A DNA stretch of 10,175 nucleotides from Oscillospiraceae bacterium (GTDB lineage: Bacteria > Bacillota > Clostridia > Oscillospirales > Ruminococcaceae), in the NCBI GenBank assembly GCA_031285645.1, contig JAITVU010000415.1, positions 1-10,175 on the forward strand. Direction: 5' to 3'. Position numbers and translations under genes: made by a program. Shown piece after piece: positions 7,375 through 10,175 of this stretch. Each line of letters starts with the position of its first letter. The stretch's first letter is position 1. Below the pieces are notes generated by a model, which saw only the letters and a program-made list of their open reading frames with translations, made no database searches and was not told where the DNA came from.

Positions 7375-7437
7375 GGGACTTATCCGACATCGCTGCCGTG
7401 CCGAAAAAATATTGACGCTACCCCGAACCGCAAATCC

Positions 7438-7488
7438 GCCGCGCTTTTTAAAAGCGCGGCGTCATCGCGCATGCATGCGCGATGACGC
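7438..7488. repeat. 23-bp hairpin fused to a perfect 30-bp palindrome
   Basis: GCCGCGCTTTT (7438-7448) pairs with AAAAGCGCGGC (7450-7460) around one central base. It overlaps by two bases a perfect palindrome at 7459-7488 whose centre is CGCGCATGCATGCGCG (7466-7481). No T-run follows on either strand, so this is not a standard terminator. The partial direct repeat GGGGACTT occurs on both sides, at 7374-7381 and 7495-7502. It may be a REP-like element or a transcript-stabilising structure after the FapA gene. Confidence 0.75.
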
Positions 7489-7569
7489 GGTCAGGGGGAC
7501 TTGCGACATTTGGCGTTATGAAGAATGCCAACAGTTGTTCCGCGCCAGCCATGGTTAATTGCCAAATGG

Positions 7570-7594
7570 TCATTTGAGTATATCAGTCAAATGA
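7570..7594. promoter_or_regulatory. Inverted repeat TCATTTGA-N9-TCAAATGA, candidate operator
   Basis: TCATTTGA (7570-7577) and TCAAATGA (7587-7594) form an exact 8-bp inverted repeat with 17 bp between corresponding half-site starts, suited to a dimeric regulator. It lies about 75-100 bp before the first gene of the rightward cluster. The same half-site recurs at 8858-8865 before the YhcH-like gene. I found no convincing promoter to place it against. Confidence 0.4.
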
Positions 7595-7666
7595 TCAGGA
7601 CAAGCCCGCATGCACTTTCCCTATGTGTTTTACGGGTTGCTTAATAATGGGCCAGAAGAAAGGTGG

Positions 7667-8818
7667 ATGCTTGTGAGGATTGATTTTAAAGGAAAGCTGG
7701 AGGACAAGCCGGAACTGCGAATCGGTGTGATCGGCTGCGGATCACACTCTTTCCGCAATATTTTCCCTGTTTTCCAGTTCGTCAGAGCCAAACTTGTCGC
7801 AACCTGCGATTATTCGCTGGACAAGGCCAAACTGTTTTGTGAGACATTTGGCGGCGAAAACTACTACGACGACCACAAAGACATGCTCGCGAAAGCCAGG
7901 CTGGACGCTGTTTTGATGATCGTGGGCAACAATGAGTTCGGGCGGCCCATGTACCCTCAGGTCGCGATTGACTGTATGCGCGCGGGTGCGCACGCTTGGG
8001 TGGAAAAACCGCCCGCAACGCTCACAGGCGAGATTGAAGAGATGATGCGGGTCTCCAAAGAGACCGGCAAAACCGTGATGGTCGGCTATAAAAAGATATT
8101 TGTCCAAGCCAATATGAAGGCCAAGGAACTGGCCCACAGCGCGGATTTCGGCGGTATTTCCATGGTTGCGCTGCAAAATCCCGAAATCATTCCCTCTGTG
8201 GATGAACTGCGCGCCTTTCTGGTCGATAAAAAGCCCGACGAGACCGTCATGATGTTCATGGAGCACCTCTGCCACCCTGTCTCGCAGATGATCAGCCTGC
8301 TTGGCGCGCCTCAGCGCATGCTTTATGAACGCACGCAGCTCGGCTCCGGCATCGTCATTTTCCACTTCCCCGGCGACATTATGGCGACGCTCCACTTTAT
8401 GTGCGGCATGTCCATGAACGGCGGCGTGGAGCGCACCGTCATTGTCTCGCGCCAGGGCGTTGAATCCAACGGCCGGTACGGCGGTCGTCATATCATTGTC
8501 GACAACAATCTGACGCTCACTTATCACCGCAACGCGGGCTTCGGCTACGGGGATGAAACGAATTTCTACAAAGGCGGCCCGGACGAAAACACAGCTGTCT
8601 GGCAGCCGGAGTTCTCACGCGGCCAGATGTTCAATAAAGGGCTTTTCCTGCTTGGTTATTACGGCGAGGTCGAGGAATTTGTCAGCGCTATCCTCGACGA
8701 CAGGGCGCCGACGGACGGCACCATCGAACAGGCCTGGATCGCCACGCACATTTTTGAAAAATTCATTGAGGGACCGGGTAAAATGATTGAACTGAAAGCT
8801 CCGCCTTCCGCCAATTAA
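7667..8818 (+). CDS. Gfo/Idh/MocA family oxidoreductase
   Basis: A NAD(P)-dependent sugar dehydrogenase-like protein of about 383 residues. The N-terminal Rossmann fold starts at LRIGVIGCGSHSFRNIF (18-34; GxGxxS variant), the second strand ends in CDYS at about 47-50, and AWVEKPPA at 110-117 carries the family EKP motif with the usual catalytic Lys (K114). The C-terminal alpha/beta domain follows, with EHLCHPVSQMISLLG at 199-213 in the place of the common HxxD segment; His is present (H203) but the expected Asp is Ser. An ATG at 7667 and a GTG at 7673 both follow AGAAAGGTGG. The GTG has the better 6-nt spacing, and an in-frame ATG at 7610 has no clear ribosome site. A TCATTTGA inverted repeat lies upstream. 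Substrates in this family include inositols, hexosides and sugar acids; none can be chosen here. It probably begins the rightward operon. Confidence 0.92.
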   Translation: MLVRIDFKGKLEDKPELRIGVIGCGSHSFRNIFPVFQFVRAKLVATCDYSLDKAKLFCETFGGENYYDDHKDMLAKARLDAVLMIVGNNEFGRPMYPQVAIDCMRAGAHAWVEKPPATLTGEIEEMMRVSKETGKTVMVGYKKIFVQANMKAKELAHSADFGGISMVALQNPEIIPSVDELRAFLVDKKPDETVMMFMEHLCHPVSQMISLLGAPQRMLYERTQLGSGIVIFHFPGDIMATLHFMCGMSMNGGVERTVIVSRQGVESNGRYGGRHIIVDNNLTLTYHRNAGFGYGDETNFYKGGPDENTAVWQPEFSRGQMFNKGLFLLGYYGEVEEFVSAILDDRAPTDGTIEQAWIATHIFEKFIEGPGKMIELKAPPSAN

Positions 8819-8831
8819 CACTTTTAGTATA

Positions 8832-8865
8832 TTAAGTATTGGATATTACTTTAAGTATCATTTGA
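8832..8865 (+). promoter_or_regulatory. AT-rich spacer with repeated TTAAGTAT and a TCATTTGA half-site
   Basis: The spacer of 77 bp between the Gfo/Idh and YhcH-like genes is much more AT-rich than the genes. TTAAGTAT occurs at 8832-8839 and 8851-8858, each followed by a GATAT word, and TCATTTGA (8858-8865) repeats the half-site seen before the first gene. This may be an internal promoter or operator. No clean -35/-10 pair was found. Confidence 0.3.
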
Positions 8866-8895
8866 TATGCAATAACAGTATAAAGGAGAATCATT

Positions 8896-9354
8896 ATGAT
8901 CGCGGATGTATTTCACAATTACAAGCTCTACAGCGGCATTCACAAGGACTGGGACAGGGCTTTCGAGCTGATCGACGAATGGCGCAAGAAGGACATCCCC
9001 GCGGGGGAAAACGTCGGCATGGAAATGGACGGCTTTAAAATCGTTATGCAGACATATAAAACTGTGCCCGAGGAGACCAAGAAATATGAAGGCCATAAAA
9101 AGTGCATCGATATCCAGTTTATGGTCAAAGGCCATGAGACCATTTATTGGGCGCACAACGAGAAGCTGCCTGTCGCCATCCCCTACAGTGACGAGCGCGA
9201 TCATATGAGCTTTGAAAACACGCCCATGAACAGCCCCATCCGCCTTGAAAAGGATTACTTCGCCGTTTTCTTCCCCTCCGACGGACACAAGACACAGTGC
9301 GAGTGGAACGGTATAACCGACGCGGTTAAAATCATTGTCAAGCTGGCGCTTTAA
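8896..9354 (+). CDS. YhcH/YjgK/YiaL family protein (DUF386, NanQ/EbgC-like)
   Basis: A 152-residue single-domain protein of the YhcH/YjgK/YiaL (DUF386) family, whose cupin-like beta-barrel is found in NanQ, TabA and EbgC. The family signature YEGHKKCIDIQFMVKG is at 64-79, followed by IPYSDERDH (95-103), FAVFFPSDGHKTQ (122-134) and KIIVKL (145-150). Residues E65, H67, D72 and H131 are likely metal or substrate ligands by family comparison. AAGGAG lies 7 nt before the ATG. Relatives speed anomer interconversion of sialic acid or assist sugar hydrolysis, and the genes are common in sugar catabolic operons. Here it sits between two Gfo/Idh/MocA genes on the same strand, with about 77 bp on either side. 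This supports a sugar-handling role such as mutarotation, but the substrate is unknown. Confidence 0.92.
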   Translation: MIADVFHNYKLYSGIHKDWDRAFELIDEWRKKDIPAGENVGMEMDGFKIVMQTYKTVPEETKKYEGHKKCIDIQFMVKGHETIYWAHNEKLPVAIPYSDERDHMSFENTPMNSPIRLEKDYFAVFFPSDGHKTQCEWNGITDAVKIIVKLAL

Positions 9355-9431
9355 TCGGGGAACCCCATCAAGCTGCCGTAACAATATTAGGGACTGAATA
9401 ATGACGGGCTATCAAAAGGAGAACTTTATAA

Positions 9432-10175
9432 ATGGTAAAAGTAGCACTGGTCGGCGCCGGTTATATAGCCGGGCCGCATATTAACGCGCTGAAAACATTT
9501 GATAATGTCAATATCGTCGGCATCGTCGACATCAACAAGGAAAACGCGCAGGCCAGGGCCGATTCCTGCGGGGCCAAAGCCTTTGGCAAGCTGTCGGAAT
9601 GCCTGGATCAGGTGGATATGGTCTATGTCCTCACCCCACCGTCGACTCACTGCGCCATCGCCGTTGAAGCCATGCGGGCCGGTAGACACGTCGTCGTCGA
9701 AAAGCCCATTTCGGCCAGCGTTGAAGACGCCGAAACCATGGTCGCGGAGGCCAAAAAGTGCGGCGTCAAGCTGATGACGGCCTTCAACATGCGTTTCCGC
9801 CCGGGCTATATCAAGCTGAAAGCGATTGTGGAAAGCGGGAAGCTCGGCACGCCCACCACATACTGGTGCCAGCGCCACGGCCTGCGCGTCGACGCCGCCA
9901 ACAAATGGAGCACCGATCCCATGCTGCTCACCGGTATGAGTATCCAGTCCCTTTCCCACGACATCGACACCATGCGCTGGATTGCGGGCGAGGTTGTGGA
10001 TGTGCGCGCCATTGTTCAGGCATCCAGGCCCAATCTGCCTGATTTTGACGACAACTCCAACGCCATTTTCCGCATGGCGAACGGCTCAAGCGCCAACTTC
10101 CAGTCCAGCTGGTCCTCCCACCTCTCCTTCAACACAAGGGGCTTCCTCGGCACAAAGGGCACGGCGTATAGATCG
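9432..10175 (+). CDS. Gfo/Idh/MocA family oxidoreductase (3' end outside window)
   Basis: The first 248 codons of a second sugar dehydrogenase-like protein, open to the right edge. It opens with VKVALVGAGYIAGPHINAL (Rossmann GxGxxA at 8-13), VGIVDINKE at 29-37 gives the acidic end of the second strand, and VVVEKPIS at 87-94 contains the catalytic Lys in EKP (K91). SHDIDTMRW (175-183) is the canonical HD-I-D segment, with H176 and D179 as expected for catalysis or substrate binding. It is more typical than the first Gfo/Idh protein at 7667. AAAGGAG lies 10 nt before ATG at 9432. It follows the YhcH-like gene on the same strand by 77 bp with no terminator between, so co-transcription is likely. 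About 90-150 residues should remain beyond the window. It may act on the same sugar as its neighbours, but substrate specificity cannot be read. Confidence 0.93.
   Translation, partial: MVKVALVGAGYIAGPHINALKTFDNVNIVGIVDINKENAQARADSCGAKAFGKLSECLDQVDMVYVLTPPSTHCAIAVEAMRAGRHVVVEKPISASVEDAETMVAEAKKCGVKLMTAFNMRFRPGYIKLKAIVESGKLGTPTTYWCQRHGLRVDAANKWSTDPMLLTGMSIQSLSHDIDTMRWIAGEVVDVRAIVQASRPNLPDFDDNSNAIFRMANGSSANFQSSWSSHLSFNTRGFLGTKGTAYRS

Noticed and set aside
7438..7488. Intrinsic terminator of the FapA gene
   Set aside because: The hairpins are strong but neither strand has a following T-run.

Overview
The window looks like chromosomal DNA of an anaerobic Gram-positive bacterium, most likely an uncultured member of the Clostridia (Bacillota). 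The support is indirect: strong AGGAGG-type ribosome binding sites, sigma-A-like promoters, AT-rich spacers beside coding DNA of moderate GC, a stand-alone FapA/DUF342 protein, and a CHASE4-GGDEF-EAL protein. No rRNA, tRNA, CRISPR array or transposase gene was seen. The taxonomic call is inference.

Layout. Bases 1-2356 (minus strand) hold most of a membrane-bound CHASE4-GGDEF-EAL cyclic-di-GMP enzyme; its C-terminus lies beyond the left edge. A promoter precedes it, and a strong terminator at 2554-2588 separates it from the next minus-strand gene. Bases 2669-5131 (minus strand) hold two metabolic genes: a xylose-isomerase-like TIM-barrel sugar isomerase/epimerase and, upstream, an FAD-dependent oxidoreductase of the PF12831 type. 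Each has its own recognisable promoter. The oxidoreductase promoter is built into a perfect 16-bp inverted repeat. Bases 5132-5901 are a 770-bp gene-free region with several hairpins and a tandem array of 116-bp palindromic repeats. Bases 5902-7374 (plus strand) encode a FapA/DUF342 protein. A spacer with a 23-bp hairpin fused to a perfect 30-bp palindrome follows. From about 7667 to the right edge (plus strand) run a Gfo/Idh/MocA oxidoreductase, a YhcH/NanQ-like protein and a second Gfo/Idh/MocA oxidoreductase that is cut by the window edge.

How the genes may work together. Two NAD(P)-type sugar dehydrogenases, an FAD oxidoreductase, a TIM-barrel isomerase/epimerase/dehydratase and a YhcH-type sugar-processing protein form a plausible divergent catabolic cluster for an unusual sugar, sugar acid, inositol or glycoside. 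The substrate cannot be read from the sequence, and no transporter or regulator lies inside the window. The c-di-GMP enzyme is probably an independent unit. The FapA gene sits between the two arms of the cluster without flagellar neighbours, so its role here is open.

The most unusual material is non-coding: the 116-bp palindromic tandem array, the promoter placed in the inverted repeat at 5215-5263, and the long palindromes at 7438-7488.
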